This document shows positions 1-7,591 of a stretch of 64,000 nucleotides of DNA, in pieces. A program made the translations under genes and the position numbers. Within the stretch, counting starts at the first letter, position 1. Each line of letters opens with the position of its first letter. The stretch lies in contig DKUN01000019.1 of NCBI GenBank assembly GCA_002490725.1, positions 1 to 64,000 on the forward strand, written 5' to 3'. This DNA is from Porphyromonadaceae bacterium UBA7203 (GTDB lineage: Bacteria > Bacteroidota > Bacteroidia > Bacteroidales > Muribaculaceae). The notes under the pieces are model-generated. The model worked only from the letters and a program-made list of their open reading frames with translations, did not search any database and was not told the origin of the DNA.

Positions 1-20
1 GGGGCGGTTTAGGCCGCCCC
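1..20. terminator. GC-rich hairpin at left edge
   Basis: A perfect 7-bp inverted repeat (GGGGCGG / CCGCCCC) encloses a 6-nt loop. It lies downstream of the minus-strand genes that follow, so it could end their transcript. The bases beyond it on the minus strand are outside the window, so a U-run cannot be checked. Confidence 0.4.
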
Positions 21-70
21 CGCCGTTTGGGCATCCCCTCGCCAGAAGGAGAGTGGAGAATGAGAAATTC

Positions 71-292
71 CTATCTCAAAGTTTTGCACTTCGATTTGGA
101 ATCTTCACGCGCATTAGTATGGAAAGAGCACTTTCGCGCGACATACCGAAGTCCATGCCGAATATGAGTAGCCTTGTTGGGGGCTTCCATATCAGTAAAG
201 AGGGAGTCGATTGACTGCTTTTTTTCGGGTGAAGCAATCTTGTAGTAACGGAGAATATATTCCGTTGTTAAGCCCGGTTCTTCGGCGCACAT
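71..292 (-). CDS. Small hypothetical protein, doubtful
   Basis: A 73-residue ORF with an ATG start. I do not recognise a family. The first half looks like plausible helical protein and the last 25 residues are basic and rich in Lys, Arg, Ser and Cys, which is unusual. The reading frame stays open upstream of this ATG for at least 18 codons, so this could be the 3' remnant of a longer, decayed gene. It lies in AT-rich sequence unlike the rest of the window. It is downstream of and co-directional with the lipoprotein gene that ends at 473. Confidence 0.3.
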   Translation of the reverse strand: MCAEEPGLTTEYILRYYKIASPEKKQSIDSLFTDMEAPNKATHIRHGLRYVARKCSFHTNAREDSKSKCKTLR

Positions 293-472
293 TACGCGAG
301 GGGAAAAAGGACGTAAGATTAAAGAGAGAACGTATTTTGTGATTTGAGGTCTTTGTCAACAACGAGTTGGAACAAAGTGTTGTTCGATTCTATCTCGGCA
401 TTTTGTTCGTCGCTCCGGCTAACAGCGTTAGAGAAGTTCTCGTTGCCAGCGAGGCATGCCAGTAATATAGCG

Positions 473-1489
473 TTAATTCTTCGGGAATGAAACATCGCCA
501 TTGGCGGTAACGGCTACATTATACGACATCTTGGAGCCGCCGTAAGTAGTTACTTCGACGGTAAAAGTAAGAATATCGTTCTTGTATGCTTGATTTGTAA
601 GCTCTGCGCGGTCGGTTGTATTGTGTTCGTAAGAGTCAATGACAACGTCTTTCTTCTTCCAAAGTAAGGTATGCTCCATTACGTTGATGGCAAAGAGGCG
701 CAAAGTGCCATCTCCCATTTCTACGCCGATGCCGCTATCGTTAGAAATAGGCTGAACGAGAGCAGCGTTAAAGAGGTCGTAATAGGTATAATCTTCGTAG
801 AAGTATGGGTATTGAGCTTCATAGCAAAGGTTACTGTTGCTATCATAGCAAGTAACCTGCTTAAAGTCGGGATTTTCTTGATCGCGTCCGAAATAGAAAA
901 TCGAGCCACCGTTATGCCAGGGCTTAACTCGCTCGCGTTGGAACAATGTTTCGGTTGACTGCGGTAGCTCTACAATGGTCATTTTTTCGTTGTTGTAGAG
1001 AAGATGAAAATGCAAGAATGCGAACTGTGAGGTCGCACCGGGTTCACCATAAAGACCGCAGTAAGCACCCGCAACATTATTATCGTTTATGGCGAAACCA
1101 CAAACTTGGAAAGCGTTAAAAGGTAGAGTTCTCTTTTCGCCGTAAGGCATAGAAAAATCTACATTAGAATGAAACTGGATTTGATTAAAGTTGGAATAGA
1201 GTGCTTTGTTTACGATAGTGTCGCAAATAATAATGGATGCTTCGTTCAGGTTGTTAGTACCTGTGAAAAAAACAACGATGTTATCTTTTCCGACACAGTA
1301 GAAGCTGTTAAGGCTCATAATTTTATCTTCGGGAAGATTGTAACGTTTGCATAACTCACGGCGGGCAACCGTGTAGCTATCCTCCATAATCTTGGGCGTA
1401 GGCTCGTCTTCGGGGTCAGATGAGCAAGCTTGAAAACCGAGCATAAGTGCGCTCAGTGTGATAATGGAATAGATTTTATGATATTTCAT
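473..1489 (-). CDS. Hypothetical outer-membrane lipoprotein
   Basis: 338 residues with a type II signal peptide: a Lys/His N-terminus, a hydrophobic core and a lipobox ending at Cys22, followed by Ser-Ser-Asp and an acidic/proline linker typical of Bacteroidetes surface lipoproteins. The mature part is rich in aromatic residues and beta-strand-like segments, but I recognise no domain. The ATG start fits the signal peptide. Codon use is AT-richer than in the housekeeping genes to the right, which suggests an accessory or recently acquired locus. A canonical minus-strand -7 box lies about 125 nt upstream. Confidence 0.75.
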   Translation of the reverse strand: MKYHKIYSIITLSALMLGFQACSSDPEDEPTPKIMEDSYTVARRELCKRYNLPEDKIMSLNSFYCVGKDNIVVFFTGTNNLNEASIIICDTIVNKALYSNFNQIQFHSNVDFSMPYGEKRTLPFNAFQVCGFAINDNNVAGAYCGLYGEPGATSQFAFLHFHLLYNNEKMTIVELPQSTETLFQRERVKPWHNGGSIFYFGRDQENPDFKQVTCYDSNSNLCYEAQYPYFYEDYTYYDLFNAALVQPISNDSGIGVEMGDGTLRLFAINVMEHTLLWKKKDVVIDSYEHNTTDRAELTNQAYKNDILTFTVEVTTYGGSKMSYNVAVTANGDVSFPKN

Positions 1490-1804
1490 TGTGATGTTTG
1501 AAATTACAATATAGTGATGCTGACTGTAAAGTTGGCAAAAAAATTATGATATACAATACAGGAGCTGCAACGCGAAAAATCAGAATTGCGAAAGTTAGTT
1601 TGCATTCAAAGCGGCAAAGATACAAACGTGGGAGAGCAAGAATTGCTCCCCTACGTTAATATAACTACGATATGTCCGGCTCGGGGAGGGGTGAAGTTAT
1701 CGTGATAAGTAGATTTTTGCGGTTGCTGTAGAGAGGGTATTGACCACGAAGTAGCTTCGACCGAAGGGTTGGATGCGCGGCGACGGTTGCGCGGCGCTGA
1801 GGTT
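1490..1804. other. Intergenic stretch, 315 nt
   Basis: It holds a Bacteroidetes -7 box on the minus strand (1615-1622) and a weak hairpin at 1634-1648 (6-bp GAGCAA/TTGCTC stem, 3-nt loop). The hairpin could be the end of the small membrane-protein transcript that stops at 1805. I see no convincing gene here. Confidence 0.5.
1615..1622 (-). promoter_or_regulatory. -7 promoter box for the lipoprotein gene
   Basis: On the minus strand this reads TATCTTTG, the consensus Bacteroidetes -7 element. No good -33 box is seen at 19-21 nt. Transcription would start near 1609, giving a leader of about 120 nt before the ATG at 1489. Confidence 0.45.
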
Positions 1805-2017
1805 TTAAGAGTTCTTTTTGAAATATTTGCTTATCCATGCTGCCAATATTGGCCCAAAGATTCCAGCCATAGCCCCCGCAAAGCCGATGATTACATATTC
1901 TTGCCAATTATTAGGAAGCCAGTTTAAGGCCAATATGAGGTTGAGCAAGTGGCATAGCAAGGCGATTAAGGCCCAGACAATGAAGAATGCCAAAATAAAG
2001 ATGATGTTCTTTTTCAT
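1805..2017 (-). CDS. Small two-helix membrane protein
   Basis: 70 residues. Lys-Lys follows the start Met. Two hydrophobic segments (about residues 4-31 and 43-62) are joined by a short polar loop containing an NNWQE stretch, and the C-terminus is basic (KYFKKNS). This fits a small inner-membrane protein with both ends inside. Function is unknown. Such peptides are common in Bacteroidales and are often unannotated. The competing ORF on the same strand (1665-1907) has no such organisation. The start is ATG at 2017. Confidence 0.6.
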   Translation of the reverse strand: MKKNIIFILAFFIVWALIALLCHLLNLILALNWLPNNWQEYVIIGFAGAMAGIFGPILAAWISKYFKKNS

Positions 2018-2187
2018 AACAAGAGGTCTGTTTGTGGTGATATATTTCAGGTGCTAAATTACAAATATGTGGTTTTAATGAAAAGATTTTTCATACTTGG
2101 TGAAGTTATATCCCTATGGCTCGACAGAGAGATTAGTTGTAAAAAGAAAATGAGAGCTAACAGGCAATCATCAGGCCTACGGGGCGG

Positions 2188-3594
2188 TTACGGGCAGGTG
2201 AGTTTTGACGTAGTGCCGTCAGTATATTTCACAATGTTGATTCCTTTGAACGGCGAGGTTGAGGCATGGCCTTTCAGGTCGTAATAGAGTCGTACCTGCC
2301 GGTTTCGGGTTTCGGCGATGTCGGATATGCCGGAGTAATCAGCCAGCGGCCTTCGGTTTATGAAATTATTCCATTCGGAGTCTTCCGCGAAGTATGATGT
2401 CGCCGGTTCAGGCGTGTATAGCGTTGCGGTGGTGTAATGAGCATTCGAGAATGTATATGCGTCAATGGTCGGGGCGTTCATGGCCTTGCTGACTATGTCT
2501 GACAGGTTCAGGCATCCGTCAAAACAACCGGTGCCGACCGATTCCAATGATTCATTAAATATGATGGTGGTCAACGCCGTGCAGTCGGAGAAGGCGCTAT
2601 TGCCTATGGTTGTCAGTGATGGAGGGCATTCGAATTCAGCCAGCGAGCTACATCCCCTGAAAGCATATATGCCCAGAGATGTCAGTCCCTGCGGCAATAT
2701 TACTCTTTCAAGGCTGGCGCAATCGGCAAAACAGTTGAGCGGCAGGGCTTTGATTGCCGAAGCGACTTCGACCTGGCTTAATGTTGAATAGGCAAAAGCG
2801 TTGGCAAAGTTGCTAAGCGTTTCGGGAATTGTTATTTCCGTCAGGAGGGTGTAGGCAAACGCTTGCTCGCCGATAAATGTCAGCGACGACGGAAATTGTA
2901 TGTTTTGCAGCGGTGTGTTTATGAATGCGCCGCCTTCAATGCGTTCCAGACCTTCGGGTAGCAGAATTTCCGTCAATCCGGTATTTCCGAATGCGTTGGC
3001 CTGAATAGTTTTTATGGTAGCGGGCAGTTCTACAGTTTTCAATGCGCTGCAGCTGTTGAATCCGCCGACCTGACTGACGTCACCAAACGAGACGGCCGAC
3101 AGTTTTGGCTGACCGACAAACAGATCTTCGCCAATAATATCCCTGCCGACGTATACTTCCTGCAGATTGCAGCCTTCAAACACGCTCAAAAATATTCCTT
3201 CGGTCCGGGCGCACAATGGGCTCCGGCCGTCGGCAATGGTTACCTGTTGCAGTGCGGAGCAGTTTCCGAAGGCATTCCAGTCGATGTATTCAATGCTTTC
3301 GGGGATTACGATGGCTTTGATTGTCTTGCTGTTATAAAAAGCGTCCCGGCCTATTCCGATTACTTTCAGCTCGCGGTTGTCGGAGTCAGTGACCGTTGAC
3401 GGGATTGTCATGCTTTCCGGCAGGTTAGCATAGCCGAAGCCTTCCCCCGAGTAGGGATATGACACCTCGGCTGCGAGTTCGTCGGCGGCAGTGCGTACCC
3501 AGTTGTAGTATAAATCACCTGATTTGAAATCATAGGCGTAGACAATAGCCACACTCGCCGCCAAACCCATAAACGCAAGGCTTAATCTTTTCAT
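2188..3594 (-). CDS. BspA-like leucine-rich repeat secreted protein
   Basis: 468 residues with an N-terminal signal peptide (about 20 residues ending Ala-Tyr-Ala). Residues about 65-395 are a series of LRR_5 (BspA/TpLRR) repeats of about 23 residues, with the recurring pattern A-F-x-x-C/T-x-x-L-x-x-I/V-x-x-P-x-x-L. These repeats form a solenoid used by oral and gut Bacteroidetes for surface adhesion. The last 50 residues resemble a degenerate T9SS sorting tail (YYDLKGH, then GINIVKYTDG). Export to the surface is inferred from these ends. A strong promoter lies at 3686-3716. Confidence 0.85.
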   Translation of the reverse strand: MKRLSLAFMGLAASVAIVYAYDFKSGDLYYNWVRTAADELAAEVSYPYSGEGFGYANLPESMTIPSTVTDSDNRELKVIGIGRDAFYNSKTIKAIVIPESIEYIDWNAFGNCSALQQVTIADGRSPLCARTEGIFLSVFEGCNLQEVYVGRDIIGEDLFVGQPKLSAVSFGDVSQVGGFNSCSALKTVELPATIKTIQANAFGNTGLTEILLPEGLERIEGGAFINTPLQNIQFPSSLTFIGEQAFAYTLLTEITIPETLSNFANAFAYSTLSQVEVASAIKALPLNCFADCASLERVILPQGLTSLGIYAFRGCSSLAEFECPPSLTTIGNSAFSDCTALTTIIFNESLESVGTGCFDGCLNLSDIVSKAMNAPTIDAYTFSNAHYTTATLYTPEPATSYFAEDSEWNNFINRRPLADYSGISDIAETRNRQVRLYYDLKGHASTSPFKGINIVKYTDGTTSKLTCP

Positions 3595-3685
3595 TTGTGC
3601 AAACTTTTAAAGTATCCGCCCGGCTCTTGACGGATAATATTCTAAGTCGGAACATGAGCCGTTTATGCCCGAAATCAATTGTCGG

Positions 3686-3716
3686 CAAAGTTAAACATAT
3701 TTATGCAAAATGCAAA
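3686..3716 (-). promoter_or_regulatory. Promoter of the LRR gene
   Basis: On the minus strand, a TTTG -33 box (3716-3713), a 19-nt spacer and TAACTTTG at -7 (3693-3686) match the Bacteroidetes consensus. The predicted start is near 3680, giving a leader of about 86 nt before the ATG at 3594. Confidence 0.7.
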
Positions 3717-3754
3717 CTTAAAGCGAAAATATTTCAAGATGGTGTGATTGATGT

Positions 3755-3784
3755 TTTGGAATGCAAATGTTTTTGTTAATTTTG
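3755..3784 (+). promoter_or_regulatory. Promoter of the TfoX_N/YdeI operon
   Basis: TTTG at 3755-3758, an 18-nt spacer and TAATTTTG at 3777-3784. It is divergent from the LRR promoter about 70 bp away. The predicted start near 3791 leaves a leader of about 75 nt. Confidence 0.65.
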
Positions 3785-3866
3785 TGCAGAGTAATCGGGC
3801 GATGATACGCGCTGAATCAATCTGTTTAACCGATCATTATTTTACATCGTAACAAAGAATAAAACC

Positions 3867-4214
3867 ATGGCCTGTACATTGGATTTCATTGAGTCACTCT
3901 GCGGGCTCCTTGCTCCGCTCGGAGAGGTTCGCAGCCGCAAGATGATGGGCGAATATGTCATTTACGTTAATAACAAATGCGTCATTACCGCCTGCGACAA
4001 TAATGCGTATGTCAAGAAGCTGCCTTGCATCAAAGCCTTGATGGCCGATGCCGCGTGCGGCTCGCCGTATCCCGGAGCGAAAGAGGCTTATATTCTTGAT
4101 CTCACCGACCGACGCCAAACATTGAAAGCGATTGAAACCCTTTGGGAACATCTTCCCTTTCCAAAGCCGAGACAAACGAATAAAAAAGTTGACGGAAAGC
4201 GAGGCGACCAATGA
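3867..4214 (+). CDS. TfoX N-terminal domain protein
   Basis: 115 residues made almost entirely of a TfoX_N domain. The motif GEVRSRKMMGEY (residues 19-30), the later PYPGAKEAY segment and the closing LPFPKP are hallmarks. It lacks the C-terminal TfoX_C domain of the Haemophilus/Vibrio competence regulator, so a role in competence should not be assumed. Stand-alone TfoX_N proteins have no established biochemical function. Its stop overlaps the next start by 4 nt (ATGA), so translation is probably coupled to the YdeI-family gene. Confidence 0.85.
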   Translation: MACTLDFIESLCGLLAPLGEVRSRKMMGEYVIYVNNKCVITACDNNAYVKKLPCIKALMADAACGSPYPGAKEAYILDLTDRRQTLKAIETLWEHLPFPKPRQTNKKVDGKRGDQ

Positions 4215-4777
4215 CTCCGAGAAACATTCTTGATATCCGTACCCGCAACGATTTCCGCCAATGGCTCGTGAGGAACAGCGCTGTTGAAACGGAATGCTGG
4301 ATTGCCGTTAAACGCGGCAAGACGCCGCCGTCAGATGCCTTGTGGTATCTCGATGCAGTCGAGGAGGCTCTATGTTTCGGGTGGATTGACTCCACACTCA
4401 AGCGGGTTGACGGCATCGCTCTGCAGCGATTTGGCCCGAGGAGCAAGTCCGGAAGGTGGACCGAACTGAACAAAGAGCGCTGTCGACGCCTTGAGAGGCT
4501 CGGGCTTATGACCGACCGAGGGCGCGCGGCGTGTCATGACCTCGATGCGGAGTTTGTCATCATACCTGAAATTGTCGAAGCCTTCAGGGCTAATCCGGAA
4601 GCATGGCGTAACTTCAATCGTTTCCCCGGGCTCTATAGGCGTGTGCGCATTGACAACATACAGCGCAACATTGGCAATAAGAATCTGTTTGACCGGCGCC
4701 TGCAAAAACTGATTGATGCCAGCGAGCGCGGCGAAATGATTGGCGACTGGCACGACTGCGGCCGCCTGCTCGATTGA
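4211..4777 (+). CDS. YdeI/OmpD-associated (YdeI_OmpDA) family protein
   Basis: 188 residues. The N-terminal half carries the family signature: LWYLDAVEEALCFGWID (about residues 44-60), then QRFGPRSKSGRWTELNKER and a helical LERLGLMTDRGR. The C-terminal half contains the FRANPEAWRNFNRFP-like helix typical of YdeI relatives, which have been linked to resistance to antimicrobial peptides and bacteriocins. That link is by family name, and the mechanism is unresolved. The gene is translationally coupled to the TfoX_N gene and ends 6 nt before the convergent EFR1-type gene, with no obvious terminator between them. Confidence 0.85.
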   Translation: MTPRNILDIRTRNDFRQWLVRNSAVETECWIAVKRGKTPPSDALWYLDAVEEALCFGWIDSTLKRVDGIALQRFGPRSKSGRWTELNKERCRRLERLGLMTDRGRAACHDLDAEFVIIPEIVEAFRANPEAWRNFNRFPGLYRRVRIDNIQRNIGNKNLFDRRLQKLIDASERGEMIGDWHDCGRLLD

Positions 4778-4783
4778 TGGCCG

Positions 4784-5617
4784 TTAAAGAATGACGCGCG
4801 GCTCTTTCCTTTTGGAGAAATACTTTGATAGCAGGGCGCCAAACGGAGTGTCGTATACGCGTGCCCTCGAGGGGCATCCCTTCACGCAGGCGCAACATTT
4901 AATGCACTTGTCGCGGTCGGTTCGGCTCTCGTTACCCCTCTCAATGGCCCCGGCTGGGCAGAGGGCCGCGCAGTGGCCGCAATGAGAACAACGCTCCACG
5001 TCAACCTCAGGAGTGAGGGGCAATGGCGAGCCGCTATAGCGCAACATGATAACCTTGTATACAAAACGTAACAGTGGCATCAACGGCTGGTGCGGACGCG
5101 CAATGCGGGCAAAATCCACAACTGTCGGCCACTGGCCCTTGGTTTCGGAAATCTTGGTCCGTATTTTCGAGCCGAAATCGCGGGCAAATGCCAGGTCGGC
5201 CTCATCCGGACGGCCTGCGGCGATAGGAAAATCAGCGTTGCTGTAAGAATGCTCGCCGACAAACGTCGCGCCGGCAATAATCCTGAACCCGTGGGCCTTC
5301 ATCACCGCCTCCAGTTCAACCAGCGCCTTTTCATATGCGCGGTTACCATAAACCACAACCAACACGGCCGGCGACCCGGCTGAACGCAGCCTCTGCATAC
5401 GGTCAATCGCCAACGGCGCTACATGACCGGCATAGACCGGAACCGTTATCACGGTCAACGTCTGCGGAGCCACCTCCATGCGGTCGGCTGCCGCAACCGT
5501 AGTCAAATCCACTACGTTTACCGACGAAACGCCGGTTCCTTCCACTATAGCCTCGCCTATCTTGCGTGAAGTGCCGGTAGGTGAAAACGTTATCAGACAG
5601 ACTTCGCTGATGTTCAT
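4784..5617 (-). CDS. EFR1-type flavodoxin/2x[4Fe-4S] ferredoxin protein
   Basis: A 277-residue protein if translated from ATG at 5617. A TTG 12 nt upstream is in frame, but the flavodoxin-like beta-strand begins right after the ATG, and GGAG precedes it. The N-terminal flavodoxin-like domain has the phosphate-binding TFSPTGTSRK loop near residues 10-19 and a VPVYAGH motif. The C-terminal bacterial ferredoxin domain has two complete [4Fe-4S] motifs: Cys210/213/216/220 and Cys238/241/244/248. Proteins of this class are thought to move single electrons in anaerobes; the partner is unknown. It is cytoplasmic, with no signal peptide. Confidence 0.85.
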   Translation of the reverse strand: MNISEVCLITFSPTGTSRKIGEAIVEGTGVSSVNVVDLTTVAAADRMEVAPQTLTVITVPVYAGHVAPLAIDRMQRLRSAGSPAVLVVVYGNRAYEKALVELEAVMKAHGFRIIAGATFVGEHSYSNADFPIAAGRPDEADLAFARDFGSKIRTKISETKGQWPTVVDFARIARPHQPLMPLLRFVYKVIMLRYSGSPLPLTPEVDVERCSHCGHCAALCPAGAIERGNESRTDRDKCIKCCACVKGCPSRARVYDTPFGALLSKYFSKRKEPRVIL

Positions 5618-5698
5618 GATTTTCTCCAAGGGCTCAAAGCCCGTTTTTCGTGACGCTGAAATTATACACTATCCGCCGCCTGACGGAATTAACGATGC

Positions 5699-5706
5699 AA
5701 ATATAC
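5699..5706 (-). promoter_or_regulatory. -7 box for the EFR1-type gene
   Basis: The minus strand reads TATATTTG, matching TAnnTTTG. No clear TTTG lies at the usual spacing upstream. The expected leader is about 75 nt to the ATG at 5617. Confidence 0.4.
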
Positions 5707-5848
5707 GGATTCTTTACAATATAACCGACACGGTGATTACGATATGTCTCCGCCATCCTTAAGAGCCTGGCCGAGCCAAGCTAAAGCACATAAAACGACA
5801 ATGATAAACGACATTACTACAAGATAAATTAAACGGTTATAAAAAAAC

Positions 5849-5866
5849 GCCGATATGGCTATCGGC
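5849..5866 (-). terminator. Hairpin followed by U7 on the minus strand
   Basis: GCCGATA/TATCGGC form a 7-bp stem with a 4-nt loop. On the minus strand it is followed at once by GTTTTTTT, a classic intrinsic terminator. A TAACTTTG -7-like box (5876-5869) lies just upstream of the stem on the same strand. It may back up the terminator at 5969-6005 or attenuate transcription toward the EFR1-type gene. Confidence 0.6.
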
Positions 5867-5968
5867 AGCAAAGTTAGCGGCGCTACGGGCAATATGGATG
5901 CCCATAAATGTTAAACAACCTTTCAGACGGCCGATGCCCACCGCGACATGCCATAATAAGAGAATAAG

Positions 5969-6005
5969 GCCGCCCGGCAGCCGGATGTTACGGCTGTCGG
6001 GCGGC
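5969..6005 (-). terminator. Strong hairpin terminator of the coaD-to-TlpA gene run
   Basis: A 15-bp stem (one G-U pair) with a 7-nt loop, 5969-5983 pairing with 5991-6005. It starts about 33 nt past the stop of the TlpA-like gene. On the minus strand it is followed by TTATTCTCTTATT, a moderately U-rich tail. Confidence 0.75.
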
Positions 6006-6037
6006 TCAATTGAGTTACGGTTGAGAGGCGGGGAGGG

Positions 6038-7012
6038 TTATTTCTGGAGGTAGTCGCTGACGGCCTTGGCGAGTTCTTCGCCGCGGATGTCGCGGGCTAT
6101 GATCTGGCCCTGATTGTCGATGACAAGGATGGTGGGGATGCCGAGAATGCCGTAGAGGTCGGTTGTGGCGCTGGTTCCGCCGTAGAGCACGGGGTAGGGG
6201 ATGCCGAGGTTTTTAACGGCTTCGGGACCTGCGGTTTCGTCTTGTTCCCATACGTCGACACCTACTACCTGGAGGCCTTTGTTTTTGTATTGTTTGTAGA
6301 GGTCCACGAGGTTGGGGATTTCAGCACGGCAGGGGCCGCACCACGATGCCCAGAAGTCTACGATGGTGAGTTTGGCGTTGTCGACGTAGCTGCTGAGGGG
6401 AGTTTCTTTGCCTGCGGCGTTGTTGAGAGTGAAGTCGATGTATTTGTTGCCGGCCGAGGTGTTGCTGCGTGCAATTGAGTTGCTGCGTATGCGTTCGAAG
6501 TTGGGGTTGCTGCGAAGGTCGGGATTGTGGGCGGCTATGGTGTCGATGAGCTCTACGTCGGCCAGGTGAATGTAGTTCAAGAAGAGGAATACGGAGTGAG
6601 GGTTGCCTGGGTTGGCCTTCATGAATTCGAGGGCAAGGGTCTCGTGGTCGGCGTCGTCAGCCTGAGTGTCTTCGATGAGTTTGGCATACTGGTCGTTGGC
6701 GGGGGTGCCGGATGCGACGCCGTCGTCGGTTATGCTGATTGAGCCGGGTTCAACGACGAAAGCAGCCAGAGGCATGGAGTTGCAGACTGCGGTAGCGTGG
6801 ACGGGCGTTTCGATGGTGCCGCTGATGGTTACGATCGAGTCGGTCGCGGTTGCGAGGCCGAGGGTGTCGCCGTCGACGGTGTTGAGGAGCACTACGGTCT
6901 GGCCGCGGTAGTCTTCGGGCACGGGGATGTTGACGTCGAATGCGTTCTTGTCGGAGCAGGCCGTGAGGGCTGCCGCTGCGATGATGGCTGCGGCTGTGAG
7001 GGTTTGTTTCAT
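6038..7012 (-). CDS. TlpA-family thioredoxin-like lipoprotein
   Basis: 324 residues. The lipobox LTAC places the lipidated Cys at residue 19. Residues about 28-115 resemble the DUF4369 beta-sandwich that often precedes thioredoxin domains in Bacteroidetes (VEPGSISI, then a G-T-x-x-N turn). Residues about 190-324 are a TlpA/AhpC-type thioredoxin fold with the redox motif WCGPC at 224-228 and the cis-Pro loop GIPTILVID. It probably acts as a periplasmic disulfide reductase for cytochrome or envelope proteins. It is last in a minus-strand run, 30 nt after the TrmH gene. Confidence 0.9.
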   Translation of the reverse strand: MKQTLTAAAIIAAAALTACSDKNAFDVNIPVPEDYRGQTVVLLNTVDGDTLGLATATDSIVTISGTIETPVHATAVCNSMPLAAFVVEPGSISITDDGVASGTPANDQYAKLIEDTQADDADHETLALEFMKANPGNPHSVFLFLNYIHLADVELIDTIAAHNPDLRSNPNFERIRSNSIARSNTSAGNKYIDFTLNNAAGKETPLSSYVDNAKLTIVDFWASWCGPCRAEIPNLVDLYKQYKNKGLQVVGVDVWEQDETAGPEAVKNLGIPYPVLYGGTSATTDLYGILGIPTILVIDNQGQIIARDIRGEELAKAVSDYLQK

Positions 7013-7042
7013 TTGGTTTTGGAGTTGTTTATTGGTTGTTTG

Positions 7043-7591
7043 TCATTTAACGTTGGCGGGGGCGATAAAGTTGGCGGTTAGATGCCATAGGAGTATGCCG
7101 GCGGTGACGGCAACGTTGAGGGAGTGTTTGGTGCCGAATTGCGGTATTTCGATGGTCATGTCGGCCGCGTTGACAATGGTCTGGTCAACGCCGTAGACTT
7201 CGTGGCCGAGTATGATGGCATATTTTTTGCCCGGTTCCGGGGCGAAGCGTTCAAGCGATATGGAATCGTCGGCTTGCTCGATGGCGCATATTGTCCAGCC
7301 GTCGGCGCGGAGTTGGTCGAGGGCGTCGGCGGTTGAGTCATAGTGACGCCAGCTGACCGACTCTTCGGCCCCGAGGGCGGTTTTGTGAATTTCGGGCGAG
7401 GGTGGGGTGGCGGTGATGCCGCAGAGGCATATGTGGTCGGCCCTGAACGCGTCGGCCGAGCGGAATATCGAGCCGATGTTATTGAGCGAGCGCACGTTGT
7501 CAAGCACTATGGCGACGGGAAATTTTTCGTGGCGGTGAAACTCGTCGGCGGTCATTCGGCCGAGGTCGGCCATGGTTTTTTTGCGGTTCAT
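7043..7591 (-). CDS. TrmH/SpoU-family RNA methyltransferase
   Basis: 182 residues forming a single SPOUT domain. The three SpoU motifs are present: VLDNVRSLNNIGSIFRSADAF near residue 30 (asparagine/arginine motif 1), IILGHEVYGV (motif 2), and IPQFGTKHSLNVAVTAGILLW (motif 3, the SAM-binding knot). It likely 2'-O-methylates a ribose in tRNA or rRNA; the target cannot be told from sequence. No N-terminal substrate-binding extension is present. Its start overlaps the glycosyltransferase stop by 4 nt. Confidence 0.9.
   Translation of the reverse strand: MNRKKTMADLGRMTADEFHRHEKFPVAIVLDNVRSLNNIGSIFRSADAFRADHICLCGITATPPSPEIHKTALGAEESVSWRHYDSTADALDQLRADGWTICAIEQADDSISLERFAPEPGKKYAIILGHEVYGVDQTIVNAADMTIEIPQFGTKHSLNVAVTAGILLWHLTANFIAPANVK

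Larger units (their letters stand above)
5618..6037. other. Intergenic stretch, 420 nt
   Basis: It contains the EFR1 gene promoter candidate (5699-5706), a compact -7 box plus hairpin-U7 element (5849-5876) and the strong terminator of the TlpA-like gene (5969-6005). I see no convincing ORF. A short non-coding RNA cannot be excluded between 5870 and 5965. Confidence 0.6.

Noticed and set aside
319..501. 60-residue minus-strand ORF beyond the lipoprotein stop
   Set aside because: It overlaps the lipoprotein 3' end in another frame and shows no signal, domain or start context.
1665..1907. 80-residue minus-strand ORF
   Set aside because: It overlaps the two-helix membrane protein in another frame and looks compositionally random.
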